Of a stretch of DNA of 17,218 nt, positions 7,212 through 14,643 are shown in pieces. The position numbers and the translations under genes are program-made. Origin of the DNA: Clostridia bacterium (GTDB lineage Bacteria > Bacillota > Sulfobacillia > SLMV01); contig SLGS01000222.1 of assembly GCA_007136565.1 (NCBI GenBank), positions 1-17,218 on the forward strand. The letters are read 5' to 3'. The stretch's first letter is position 1. Every line of letters begins with the position of its first letter. The notes under the pieces were generated by a model that ran no database searches, was not told where the DNA came from, and saw only the letters and a list, made by a program, of their open reading frames with translations.

Positions 7212-7227
7212 TGTGATATGGTTCACA
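7212..7227. promoter_or_regulatory. Operator-like box 2: TGTGA-N6-TCACA (Rex or CRP/FNR type)
   Basis: TGTGATATGGTTCACA is a perfect TGTGA-N6-TCACA dyad, the half-sites of both CRP-type activators and the NADH/NAD+-sensing repressor Rex. With flanks (7211-7228) it matches 12 of 14 fixed positions of the Rex pattern TTGTGAA-N4-TTCACAA. Its centre is about 82 bp upstream of the predicted transcription start of the hydrogenase cluster, a spacing allowed for a CRP-type class I activator. Rex is attractive because NAD(H)-linked hydrogenases are known Rex targets in several anaerobes. The regulator gene is not in this window. Confidence 0.6.
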
Positions 7228-7266
7228 TGAGGCGTGGGATTGTAGATTCTCCCCGCGGGGAAGCGG

Positions 7267-7295
7267 TTGACCGCTCTCGCCCGAACGCCTAGGAT
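7267..7295 (+). promoter_or_regulatory. Candidate sigma70 promoter of the hydrogenase cluster
   Basis: TTGACC (7267-7272, 5 of 6 to consensus), a 17-bp spacer and TAGGAT (7290-7295, 4 of 6) predict a start near 7302, with a leader of about 39 nt before ATG 7341. The -35 hexamer is embedded in the palindrome GCGGTTGACCGC (7263-7274), and a second palindrome TCCCCGCGGGGA (7250-7261) lies directly upstream. Both could be further operators or simply GC-rich dyads. Weaker alternative promoters overlapping box 2 cannot be excluded. Confidence 0.5.
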
Positions 7296-7340
7296 TGACC
7301 TGGTGAGCAACTGGCCACAGTCTTTGCGGGAGGTGACGCG

Positions 7341-7844
7341 ATGAATGTCGATTCGACTAGGCGAAATGTAACGATGACCAGATGGGTGACGCGCACGGCC
7401 ATCTTACTCGCCCTGACCCTGGCCTTTCAATTAATTGGTCTGCCGCAACCGGTCACCGGGCCGGCAGTCAACGCCATGCTGATTCTGAGTGCATTGCTGG
7501 CGGGACCGAGCTCGGGTGTGGTCATCGGATGTTTGACACCGATAATCGCCTGGCAAAGGGGCATTCTTCCGGCACCCCTGGGTCCAATGATACCGTTTAT
7601 TGCCCTGGGTAATGCGGTGCTCGTATTGCTGTTCGCGTTGCTTAAGAGACGCCAGCCTTACCTGGCCATAGGCGTCGCCGCCGTAGCGAAATACGCGGTG
7701 TTGGCCACGGCGGTTAGACTGATAGTCACCGTACCACCGCCCGTCGCAGCTGCCATGGGAATTCCCCAGTTGATTACGGCATTGGCCGGCGGGGTTATCG
7801 CGCTTCTCGCCTATAGGGTATTGAGGGGCGTAATAGGAGACTGA
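7341..7844 (+). CDS. ECF transporter S component (vitamin/cofactor-binding membrane subunit)
   Basis: A 167-residue membrane protein with about five or six hydrophobic helices (roughly 15-33, 40-60, 75-100, 105-128, 135-160). Its layout and the sequence GPAVNAMLILSALLAGPSSGVVIGCLTPIIAWQRGIL followed by PLGPMIPFIALGNAVLV match the substrate-binding S component of energy-coupling-factor ABC importers, which bind a vitamin or metal and dock onto a shared EcfAAT module. No EcfA or EcfT gene is in the window, so it would be a 'solitary' group II S component. The substrate cannot be inferred with confidence; a cofactor for the downstream hydrogenase is speculation from context. The ATG at 7341 has a strong GGGAGGTG site 5 nt upstream. 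It is the first gene after the predicted promoter and operators, 75 bp before hydC. Confidence 0.72.
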   Translation: MNVDSTRRNVTMTRWVTRTAILLALTLAFQLIGLPQPVTGPAVNAMLILSALLAGPSSGVVIGCLTPIIAWQRGILPAPLGPMIPFIALGNAVLVLLFALLKRRQPYLAIGVAAVAKYAVLATAVRLIVTVPPPVAAAMGIPQLITALAGGVIALLAYRVLRGVIGD

Positions 7845-7880
7845 GACTTTGGCGGATGGGACGTCACAGCGAGGCGTCCG

Positions 7881-7895
7881 GGGGACTGGGTCCCC
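7881..7895 (+). promoter_or_regulatory. Intercistronic hairpin before hydC
   Basis: GGGGAC (7881-7886) pairs perfectly with GTCCCC (7890-7895) across a 3-nt loop, 5 nt before the ribosome binding site GAGGGAGAGA (7901-7910) of hydC. There is no T tract, so it is not an intrinsic terminator. It could stabilise the hydCBA message against 3'-5' or 5' processing and so set a different expression level from the S-component gene. Confidence 0.4.
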
Positions 7896-7919
7896 AAACG
7901 GAGGGAGAGATGGGTCCCG

Positions 7920-8450
7920 ATGCAAGATAGTAAGACGTGTCAATGCACAGGTTCCAAGGCTCGACGGTTGGCGCCGCCCACAGCGGTGTCTTCGGGCGAA
8001 TATGGAACTTTCGACTCTACAGATCCCGGGGTTCTTATACCCCTTATGCAGGCCACACAGGAAGAGTTTGGGTATCTTCCCAGGGTAGAGGTTGCCCGGA
8101 TCGCCGACTACCTCGGGCTCTCCGAGGCAAGGGTCTATGGGGTGGCGACCTTTTACAACCAGTTTCGCCTCGAGCCCCTGGGCAAACACTACATTCAGAT
8201 TTGCAGTGGAACGGCTTGCCACGTAAAGGGAGCCTCCGAGATCTTTGCCGTCATCAGGGCGGAACTGGGCTTGGAGGATAGTAGCACCACCAAAGATGGA
8301 TTATTCACCATCGATAGCGTGGCCTGTCTCGGGGCCTGCAGCATGGCACCCTTGGTCAACGTAAACGACGAGTTCCACGGCCATATGACGGCCCAGAAGG
8401 CCCTGAAGCTCATCAGGGATATCCGTGCGAAGGAGCGTAAGGGAGAATGA
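7920..8450 (+). CDS. hydC: [FeFe] hydrogenase gamma subunit HydC (NuoE-like [2Fe-2S] protein)
   Basis: A 176-residue cytoplasmic thioredoxin-fold [2Fe-2S] protein homologous to NuoE of complex I. It is the small subunit of trimeric NAD(H)-dependent, often electron-bifurcating hydrogenases. The helical N-terminal part (LIPLMQATQEEFGYLPRVEVARIADYLGLSEARVYGVATFYNQF) and the cluster ligands CSGTAC (Cys95, Cys100) and CLGAC (Cys136, Cys140) are all present. Two extra cysteines near the N-terminus (Cys7, Cys9) are not family ligands. The length is slightly above the usual 150-165 because of a polar N-terminal extension. ATG 7920 is placed by the GAGGGAGAGA site 9 nt upstream. The stop codon overlaps the hydB start in an ATGA, indicating translational coupling. 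Confidence 0.93.
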   Translation: MQDSKTCQCTGSKARRLAPPTAVSSGEYGTFDSTDPGVLIPLMQATQEEFGYLPRVEVARIADYLGLSEARVYGVATFYNQFRLEPLGKHYIQICSGTACHVKGASEIFAVIRAELGLEDSSTTKDGLFTIDSVACLGACSMAPLVNVNDEFHGHMTAQKALKLIRDIRAKERKGE

Positions 8451-10294
8451 ACTCCAACAAGAGAATCACCACAATAATCGTGGGCACGGGAACCTGCGGA
8501 TTGGCCGCTGGGGCCCGGATCGTCCATGACTACTTCGCCGATAAGATAGCGGAGGAGCCCGAGGGCTCCTATCGCCTCAAGAAGACTGGTTGCCTCGGGT
8601 ACTGCACCATGGAGCCCATAGTGGACGTCGAGTTGAGTGGGTGGCCACGTGTTTCCTTCGGTCCTGTGACCCTGGAGGGTGCGGAACTGATCTGGGATAT
8701 GGTATCCGGTGGTGCCGAGCTACCGCGGGATATCGTCTTGGGAACCCACGCCGACGCCGAGGGGATTCACGAACTCCACGACATACCGACCCTTTGGGAG
8801 ACGCCGTTTTTCCGCCACCAGAAGAGATTGGTTCTCAAAAACTCCGGCATAATCGACCCCGAGTCCTTGGACGAGTACCTCGAGTCCGGCGGGTATCGGG
8901 GCTTGAAGCGGACCGTCGAGATGACTCCCCGGGAAGTAGTAGATGAAGTCAAAGAATCCGGGTTGCGAGGCCGCGGTGGTGCGGGATTCCCGACGGGGTT
9001 GAAATGGCAGTTCGCCCACGATGCACCCGGCGACCAGAAGTACATCATCTGCAACGCGGACGAGGGCGACCCCGGAGCCTTCATGGATCGGTCGATCCTC
9101 GAAGGAGATCCCCACGCTGTCATCGAGGGCCTCGCCATAGCCGCCTACGCCATCGGGGCATCCAAGGGTTACATCTACTGCCGTGCGGAGTATCCGTTGG
9201 CCATTCGCAGGCTTACCGATGCCATCGAGCAGGCCGAGGAGGCGGGTTACCTGGGTGACAATATCCTGGGAACCGACTTTTCGTTCGAATTGTTGATCAA
9301 GAAGGGTGCGGGTGCGTTCGTCTGCGGAGAAGAAACAGCGCTCATCGCCTCGATAGAGGGCAAGCGCGGTATGCCTCGTCCGCGTCCTCCGTATCCGGCT
9401 CAATCGGGGCTTTGGGGTAAGCCCACCAACATCAATAACGTCGAAACCATTGCTAACGTACCCTTTATCCTCGCCGATGGCGCCGAGGCATTCCGCAAGC
9501 ATGGTACGGAGAAAAGCCCCGGAACCAAGGTTTTCGCCTTAGCCGGTAAGGTCAAGCGCAGTGGGCTCGTCGAGGCGCCGATGGGCATGACCTTGAAGGA
9601 AATTATTTTCGACATCGGTGGTGGAGTCCAGGGAGACAAGGAATTCAAGGCCGTCCAGATAGGTGGGCCCTCCGGTGGCTGCCTTCCGCGGGAATTGCTC
9701 GATACCAGGGTGGACTACGATTCCCTCATCGAAGCTGGAGCCATGATGGGATCCGGTGGAATGGTAGTGATGGACGAGGATACGTGCATGGTCGATGTGG
9801 CCAAGTTCTTCCTCGAGTTCACCGCCTCGGAATCCTGCGGGAAGTGCCTCCCCTGTCGGGAAGGCGTCGCCAGGCTCAAGGAGACGCTCAACAGCATCGT
9901 CAAGGCGCATCGCGATGAGTCTCCCGAGGAGAGCCTGCTCCGCTTCCAGGGCGTCACCATGATGGAGGAACTGGCCGGAGTAATCCAAGATAGCGCTGCG
10001 TGCGGCCTGGGGCAGACGGCTCCCAATCCCATCTTGAGTACTCTCAAGTATTTTCGCGACGAGTACGATGCACATGTCTTCGAGCGTCGCTGCCCGTCCG
10101 GGGTATGCACCGCTTTGCTCGAGTATTACATTGATCCGGAGCTTTGCACCGGGTGCGGTCTGTGCGTACGCAAATGTCCCGACGACGCCATTCTCGGCGA
10201 GAAGCGTCATCCTCATTACATCTCCACCGAGAAGTGCATCAGCTGCGGTACTTGTAGACAGTTTTGTCCCTTCGGGGCCATCAAGGTAAGGTAG
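8447..10294 (+). CDS. hydB: [FeFe] hydrogenase beta subunit HydB (NuoF-like, FMN/NAD(H)-binding)
   Basis: A 615-residue cytoplasmic diaphorase subunit that exchanges electrons with NAD(H) through FMN. In trimeric bifurcating hydrogenases it is the proposed site where flavin splits or merges electron pairs. In order: an N-terminal thioredoxin-like [2Fe-2S] domain (Cys17, then TGCLGYC with Cys49 and Cys53), the NuoF core with the glycine-rich FMN/NADH site GLRGRGGAGFPTGLKW and KKGAGAFVCGEETALIASIEG, the N3-type [4Fe-4S] ligands SCGKCLPC plus a later Cys (464, 467, 470, 519), and a C-terminal 2x[4Fe-4S] ferredoxin domain (Cys567/570/573/577 and 597/600/603/607). The appended ferredoxin domain separates HydB from respiratory NuoF. 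I see only three cysteines in the N-terminal domain, fewer than the four of a canonical [2Fe-2S] thioredoxin fold. It starts inside the hydC stop and ends 12 bp before hydA. Confidence 0.95.
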   Translation: MNSNKRITTIIVGTGTCGLAAGARIVHDYFADKIAEEPEGSYRLKKTGCLGYCTMEPIVDVELSGWPRVSFGPVTLEGAELIWDMVSGGAELPRDIVLGTHADAEGIHELHDIPTLWETPFFRHQKRLVLKNSGIIDPESLDEYLESGGYRGLKRTVEMTPREVVDEVKESGLRGRGGAGFPTGLKWQFAHDAPGDQKYIICNADEGDPGAFMDRSILEGDPHAVIEGLAIAAYAIGASKGYIYCRAEYPLAIRRLTDAIEQAEEAGYLGDNILGTDFSFELLIKKGAGAFVCGEETALIASIEGKRGMPRPRPPYPAQSGLWGKPTNINNVETIANVPFILADGAEAFRKHGTEKSPGTKVFALAGKVKRSGLVEAPMGMTLKEIIFDIGGGVQGDKEFKAVQIGGPSGGCLPRELLDTRVDYDSLIEAGAMMGSGGMVVMDEDTCMVDVAKFFLEFTASESCGKCLPCREGVARLKETLNSIVKAHRDESPEESLLRFQGVTMMEELAGVIQDSAACGLGQTAPNPILSTLKYFRDEYDAHVFERRCPSGVCTALLEYYIDPELCTGCGLCVRKCPDDAILGEKRHPHYISTEKCISCGTCRQFCPFGAIKVR

Positions 10295-10306
10295 GGGGAG
10301 AGACCT

Positions 10307-12058
10307 ATGCCGAAGATAAACGTGACAGTAAACGGCCGCCCCGTGGAAATCGAACAGGGCGCCACCATCCTCGATGCTGCCAAGCTGGCGCAGGTTAAGG
10401 TTCCAACGCTGTGCCACATCGAGGGTCTCGAGCCCACCGGATCCTGCCGCATCTGTTCGGTGGAAGTCGAGGGTCGTCGTACCCTGGTTCCGTCGTGCGC
10501 GGAGCCGGCGACCGACGGAATGGAGATCAAGACTAATACGCCCCGGGTCTTAACCGCTCGCCGGCAAATGCTGCAATTGCTGTTGGCGAACCACCCGGAT
10601 GATTGTCTCTATTGCATGAGGGCTGGAGATTGCGACCTCCAGCAACTGGCCCAGGACGCCGGTATCCGCGAGCGAGCCTGGCGCCGTGGCGAACACAGGA
10701 GCCACCCCGTCGACCGCAGCAGCCCGAGTGTCGTAAGGGATCCGGAAAAGTGCATCCTTTGCGGTAAGTGCGTGAGGGTTTGCGATGAGATACAGGGAGT
10801 TTCGGCCATCGATCACGCCGGTCGAGGGTTCGACAGCTACGTTTTACCGGCTTTCGACGACGAACTGGCTTCCACCGTATGCGTCAACTGCGGCCAGTGC
10901 GTCGCGATATGCCCGACGGGTGCCCTGGTGGAACGCAGCGACTTGAGTAGGGTTTGGAGATACCTTGCGGACGAGTCCCTGGTCACCGTCGTGCAGACCG
11001 CCCCGGCGGTACGTGCAGCTCTTGGCCTGGTTTACGGCTTCTCCGGAAAGGATGCGGAGGAGCGCATGGCGACCGCCCTGAAGCAGATGGGCTTCGATCA
11101 TGTCTTCGATACCCAATACTCAGCGGATCTTACGATCATGGAAGAGGGTTCGGAACTGCTGAAGAGGATCCAGGACGGTGGACCGCTACCGCTCATAACT
11201 TCCTGTTCTCCGGGATGGATCAAGTTCGCCGAACACTTCTACCCGGAATACCTGGATAATCTATCGACCTGCAAGTCTCCGCAGCAGATGCTTGGTGCCA
11301 TGGCAAAGACCTACTGGGCCGAGAAGATGGACATCCCCCCGGAGAGTATCCGGGTAGTGTCGGTCATGCCGTGTACGGCCAAGAAGTTCGAGGCGGAAAG
11401 ACCGGAGATGGAGACCTCCGGCGGCAGGGACGTCGATGCCGTCATTACGACCCGCGAACTGATTCGCGCGTTCGCCGAGATGGGATTGGATTTCGACACT
11501 GTCGAGCCGGGCGAGTTCGATAACTTCCTCGGTTCATCAACCGGTGCCGGTGCGATATTCGGAGCCACTGGAGGCGTGGCCGAGGCCGCGCTGAGAACGG
11601 TCTTTAATCTGCTGACCGGAGAAAACCCCGGTCCGGAAGATTTCTCCGCCGTTCGAGGGTCGGATGGCGTCAAGGAGATAGAATTGACCTTGCCGGATGG
11701 TTCGACGGTCCGCGGCGCAGTAACCCACGGCTTGGGTAACGCCAGGCGCCTGATGGATCAAGTTGCCGCCGGCGAGAAGGAATATGCCTTCGTGGAGATC
11801 ATGGCCTGCCCCGGCGGTTGCGTCGGCGGTGGAGGTCAGCCCTACGGTGCGGACACCCGGAGAACCGCCGAGCTGGCGGGCGAGTTGTACAAGATCGACG
11901 AGGAACGGGTCATACGGTTCTCCCACGAGAATCCCGAGGTGCAGCGCGCCTACGAGGAATATCTCGAGGAGCCCCTGAGCCATAAGAGCCACGAGATCCT
12001 ACACACGCACTATCGCGGTCGGAAAAAGTATACGTCGGAAGACGACGATCGCAGCTAG
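10307..12058 (+). CDS. hydA: [FeFe] hydrogenase catalytic alpha subunit HydA (NAD(H)-linked, HydABC type)
   Basis: A 583-residue cytoplasmic H2-activating subunit. In order: an N-terminal [2Fe-2S] ferredoxin domain (Cys36, 47, 50, 64), the His-Cys [4Fe-4S] site (His96, Cys100, 103, 109), two [4Fe-4S] clusters (Cys149/152/155/159 and 192/195/198/202) and the H-cluster domain. H-cluster motifs: L1 ITSCSPGW (Cys300-Ser301), L2 VMPCTAKKFE (Cys356), L3 EIMACPGGCVGGGGQP (Cys501, Cys505). The N-terminal architecture equals the classic M3 enzymes, while the hydCBA order points to the NAD(H)-dependent, probably bifurcating type. L1 reads Cys-Ser where Clostridium CpI and Chlamydomonas HydA1 have Cys-Cys. 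A second difference is Cys at the LSTCKSPQQM segment, shared with the algal enzyme as I recall it. The start has a GGGGGAGAG site. The maturases HydE, HydF and HydG must be encoded elsewhere. Confidence 0.96.
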   Translation: MPKINVTVNGRPVEIEQGATILDAAKLAQVKVPTLCHIEGLEPTGSCRICSVEVEGRRTLVPSCAEPATDGMEIKTNTPRVLTARRQMLQLLLANHPDDCLYCMRAGDCDLQQLAQDAGIRERAWRRGEHRSHPVDRSSPSVVRDPEKCILCGKCVRVCDEIQGVSAIDHAGRGFDSYVLPAFDDELASTVCVNCGQCVAICPTGALVERSDLSRVWRYLADESLVTVVQTAPAVRAALGLVYGFSGKDAEERMATALKQMGFDHVFDTQYSADLTIMEEGSELLKRIQDGGPLPLITSCSPGWIKFAEHFYPEYLDNLSTCKSPQQMLGAMAKTYWAEKMDIPPESIRVVSVMPCTAKKFEAERPEMETSGGRDVDAVITTRELIRAFAEMGLDFDTVEPGEFDNFLGSSTGAGAIFGATGGVAEAALRTVFNLLTGENPGPEDFSAVRGSDGVKEIELTLPDGSTVRGAVTHGLGNARRLMDQVAAGEKEYAFVEIMACPGGCVGGGGQPYGADTRRTAELAGELYKIDEERVIRFSHENPEVQRAYEEYLEEPLSHKSHEILHTHYRGRKKYTSEDDDRS

Positions 12059-12085
12059 ATACAAGGTTCCGAAGGAGGGCCGAGG

Positions 12086-14182
12086 ATGAGCGGTGGCGTC
12101 ATATTCACCTCTCCAGACAAATGCAGGCGGTGCTACTACTGCGTGCGGGAATGTCCGGTCAAGGCCATTCGAGTCATCGGTGGCCAGGCAGAAGTCGTGG
12201 ACGATCTCTGCATTGCCTGCGGAACATGCCTAAGGGTGTGTCACCAGGAGGCCAAGGCCTACCGGGACGATGTTCCGTCCCTCGAGGAAATGCTCGCGGG
12301 GGACAGGCCGGTAATCGCCGTCCTCGCGCCCTCCTTCGTAGCAGCGTTCGACGACTACCGGCCCGCGCAGGTGATCGCCGGGCTGGCCGAGCTGGGCTTC
12401 GATGCGGTCGTCGAGGTCGCCTATGGAGCCGAACTCGTCGCGGACGCGTACGCAGAATTCATGCAACGATTCGAGCGGGGCGAGGATGTGGGCGTAGAGG
12501 CCCCGTTCATCTCGACTCCGTGCCCGGCCGTCGTTAATTTCGTGGAAAAGCATCACCCCGAGTTAATGTCACACATGATTCCGATAGTATCGCCCATGGT
12601 AGCCCTGTCTCGCTATCTCAAGAAGAGAGCCGAAGAACAGGGCGAACCGGAACCCTACATCGCCTTCTTCGGCCCATGTACCGCCAAGAAAGCCGAAGTG
12701 GATTGGGGTCTGTCCATGGACGGCGATCCCGAAATAGCCGTGACATTCCGCGATCTCGCCCAAATGCTCGCGGATGCCGGACTGGATCCGACATCACTGG
12801 ATGACAGGGAATTCGATCCGCCGCGGGCTTCACTGGCGAGGCTTTTCCCCGTTTCGGGTGGTCTGGTCAAGTCCGCAGCGCTGTCGGCTGATTTGCTGGA
12901 TGATAGTATCCTGGTCGCCGAGGGCAAAGAAGATGTCGAAGACGTCGTGCACTCCCTGTCCAAGGGGAACGTGGATTACTCTTTCGTCGATCTGCTCTTT
13001 TGCGAAGGCTGCATAAACGGCCCCGTCATGGATTCCGATTTGTCCCTGATGGAGCGCATGGAAAAGGTCGTGAAGTACACCAGGGAGAATCTGGCCTCCG
13101 CTGGGTCCCGGGGAGAAGACCTGGAGAAAGCACCAGAAGGGCTCACCCTCGCGCGTAGATTCCGTCCCAGGGGAACCACCATGCCTTTGCCCGACGAGAT
13201 GGAGATCACCCGCATCCTCAAGAGAGTCGGCAAGCACGAACCGGCCGATGAACTCAATTGTGGGGCCTGTGGATATCCGACCTGCCGTGAGAAGGCCATC
13301 GCGGTGTACCAGGGATTGGCCGAACCCGAGATGTGTCTGCCCTACATGGTGGAGCAGTTGGAGGAAGCCCTCGGGGAACTGGAGTACTCCTACAGGGAAC
13401 TTCACACCACCTACGATAAGCTGCAGGAAACGCAGGAGGAACTGGTTCAGGCGGAGAAGCTATCATCGCTCGGGCAGCTTTCCGCCGGCGTGGCGCACGA
13501 GCTGAACAATCCCCTCGGGGGAATACTCCTATACGCGGACCTGATCCGGGAAGAAGAAGTGCCCGGGGAGGTGCAGGATTACGTCGTCACCATACGCCGG
13601 GAGGCCGCGCGTTGCAGGGACATCGTTACCGGGCTTTTGAACTTCGCCCGCCAGTCCCGGGTCCAAAAGGAACACGTGCCCCTAAACGCGTATGTTAAGA
13701 ATGTAGCCCGGGACTTTTCCAGGGGGCTACCGGAAACGGCGACTCTGGATATGGACCTCGACGCGGACGATGAAGTCGAAGTGGAACTGGATCCGGGTCA
13801 AATGCGGAGGGTATTGATCAACCTGTTGAATAACGGCCTCGACGCCATAGAAGGTCGAGGACGAGTCCAATTGTCGACGCGCTACTTGGAGTCCAGCGAC
13901 GAAGTCGTCATCACCATAGAGGATGATGGCGTAGGGATTTCCGAATCCAACATGTCCAGGGTGTTCACGCCCTTCTTTACCACTAAGGAACCTGGCAAGG
14001 GCACGGGCCTGGGCATGCCGATAGCTTACGGTATCGTGAAGATGCACCGCGGATCTATACAGGTGCAATCGGAGGAAGGTGCGGGGACCAAGGTGGTCAT
14101 AACCATACCTCGACGTTCGGCGCCGGATCCGACGCTCGAGCTCTTGGGCGAAGATCGCGGTCAGCCGCTACAGTCGGGATAA
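12086..14182 (+). CDS. [FeFe]-hydrogenase-like sensor histidine kinase (Fer4 / Fe_hyd / Fe-S / HisKA-HATPase fusion)
   Basis: A 698-residue soluble fusion with no membrane segment. In order: 2x[4Fe-4S] ferredoxin (Cys13/16/19/23 and 42/45/48/52); a degenerate [FeFe]-hydrogenase domain (about 75-320) with L1-like STPCPA (Cys146), L2-like FFGPCTAKKAE (Cys198) and L3-like FCEGCINGP (Cys306, Cys309); a PF04060-type [4Fe-4S] domain NCGACGYPTC...C (Cys392, 395, 400, 417); a coiled coil (about 420-460); HisKA with phospho-acceptor His471 in AHELNNPL; and HATPase with N-box LINLLNNGLDA, DDGVGIS and GKGTGLGMPIAYG. All four candidate cluster ligands are kept, but Pro replaces the proton-transfer Cys and L3 is CxxC rather than CxxxC. 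So a sensory rather than catalytic role is likely, with H2 or redox state as the probable signal. It starts 27 bp after hydA with AAGGAGGG upstream and is followed by receiver proteins. Confidence 0.9.
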   Translation: MSGGVIFTSPDKCRRCYYCVRECPVKAIRVIGGQAEVVDDLCIACGTCLRVCHQEAKAYRDDVPSLEEMLAGDRPVIAVLAPSFVAAFDDYRPAQVIAGLAELGFDAVVEVAYGAELVADAYAEFMQRFERGEDVGVEAPFISTPCPAVVNFVEKHHPELMSHMIPIVSPMVALSRYLKKRAEEQGEPEPYIAFFGPCTAKKAEVDWGLSMDGDPEIAVTFRDLAQMLADAGLDPTSLDDREFDPPRASLARLFPVSGGLVKSAALSADLLDDSILVAEGKEDVEDVVHSLSKGNVDYSFVDLLFCEGCINGPVMDSDLSLMERMEKVVKYTRENLASAGSRGEDLEKAPEGLTLARRFRPRGTTMPLPDEMEITRILKRVGKHEPADELNCGACGYPTCREKAIAVYQGLAEPEMCLPYMVEQLEEALGELEYSYRELHTTYDKLQETQEELVQAEKLSSLGQLSAGVAHELNNPLGGILLYADLIREEEVPGEVQDYVVTIRREAARCRDIVTGLLNFARQSRVQKEHVPLNAYVKNVARDFSRGLPETATLDMDLDADDEVEVELDPGQMRRVLINLLNNGLDAIEGRGRVQLSTRYLESSDEVVITIEDDGVGISESNMSRVFTPFFTTKEPGKGTGLGMPIAYGIVKMHRGSIQVQSEEGAGTKVVITIPRRSAPDPTLELLGEDRGQPLQSG

Positions 14183-14234
14183 CGCACTCGACTCCATGTC
14201 CGCTTAAACCGGGAGGAAAGGGAGGTCTTACACC

Positions 14235-14627
14235 ATGAAGAGGATCCTCTTGATCGACGATGATGCCGACTTCATCGCCGTCAACGAAAAAAGGCTAACC
14301 GACGCCGGCTACAGCGTTACAAGTGCCTACAATGGTGAAGAGGGTGTGGAGAAGGCCCGCGCGCAAGAGCCCGATGTGGTGGTGCTCGACGTGATGATGA
14401 CCACCCCCGACGAAGGTTTCGAGGTCGCCAGGAAGCTGCGCAACGACGCCCGAACGAAGCACACTCCCATCGTAATGTTGACGGGCATCAACGTGTCCGA
14501 GTACCAGCTTCCAAAGGCCCTCGGCGATTACGACAAAGATCCCACCTGGAATCCCGTCGACGTGTTCTTGGACAAACCTGTTACCGCGGAAAAACTTTTG
14601 AATACCATCGCAGAAGTGGTGAAATAG
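14235..14627 (+). CDS. Single-domain response regulator (REC only), first of a pair
   Basis: A 130-residue stand-alone CheY-like receiver without an output domain. Acidic pocket Asp8-Asp9-Asp10 (LLIDDDADF), phospho-acceptor Asp52 (VVVLDVMM), switch Thr83 (VMLTGI) and Lys114 (FLDKP) are all intact. The loop after the acceptor reads MMTTPDEGFEVA: one residue longer than the usual D-x-x-M-P-x-x-D-G, and shared with the next gene. Before the Lys there is a long acidic/aromatic insert, LGDYDKDPTWNPVDV. It lies 52 bp after the hydrogenase-like kinase, with GGGAGG sequences upstream of ATG 14235, and is the natural first phosphate acceptor of that kinase. With no output domain, it must work by protein contact, as a phosphate shuttle to another kinase or as a sink. 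Confidence 0.92.
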   Translation: MKRILLIDDDADFIAVNEKRLTDAGYSVTSAYNGEEGVEKARAQEPDVVVLDVMMTTPDEGFEVARKLRNDARTKHTPIVMLTGINVSEYQLPKALGDYDKDPTWNPVDVFLDKPVTAEKLLNTIAEVVK

Positions 14628-14643
14628 CTCCGGAGGTGCGATA

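Noticed and set aside
7312..7328. Sigma54-like promoter TGGCCACAGTCTTTGC before the S-component gene
   Set aside because: The GG-to-GC distance is one base longer than the fixed sigma54 spacing, and the element runs into the ribosome binding site of the gene, leaving no room for a transcription start.
7206..7340. Possible riboswitch in the leader of the S-component gene
   Set aside because: The predicted leader after 7302 is only about 39 nt, and I could not find FMN, TPP, cobalamin, THF or preQ1 core motifs in the preceding sequence.
7431..8222. Long minus-strand open frame over the S-component and hydC region (263 codons)
   Set aside because: It is antisense to two well-supported genes, has low-complexity His/Arg/Gly-rich content and no recognisable domain.
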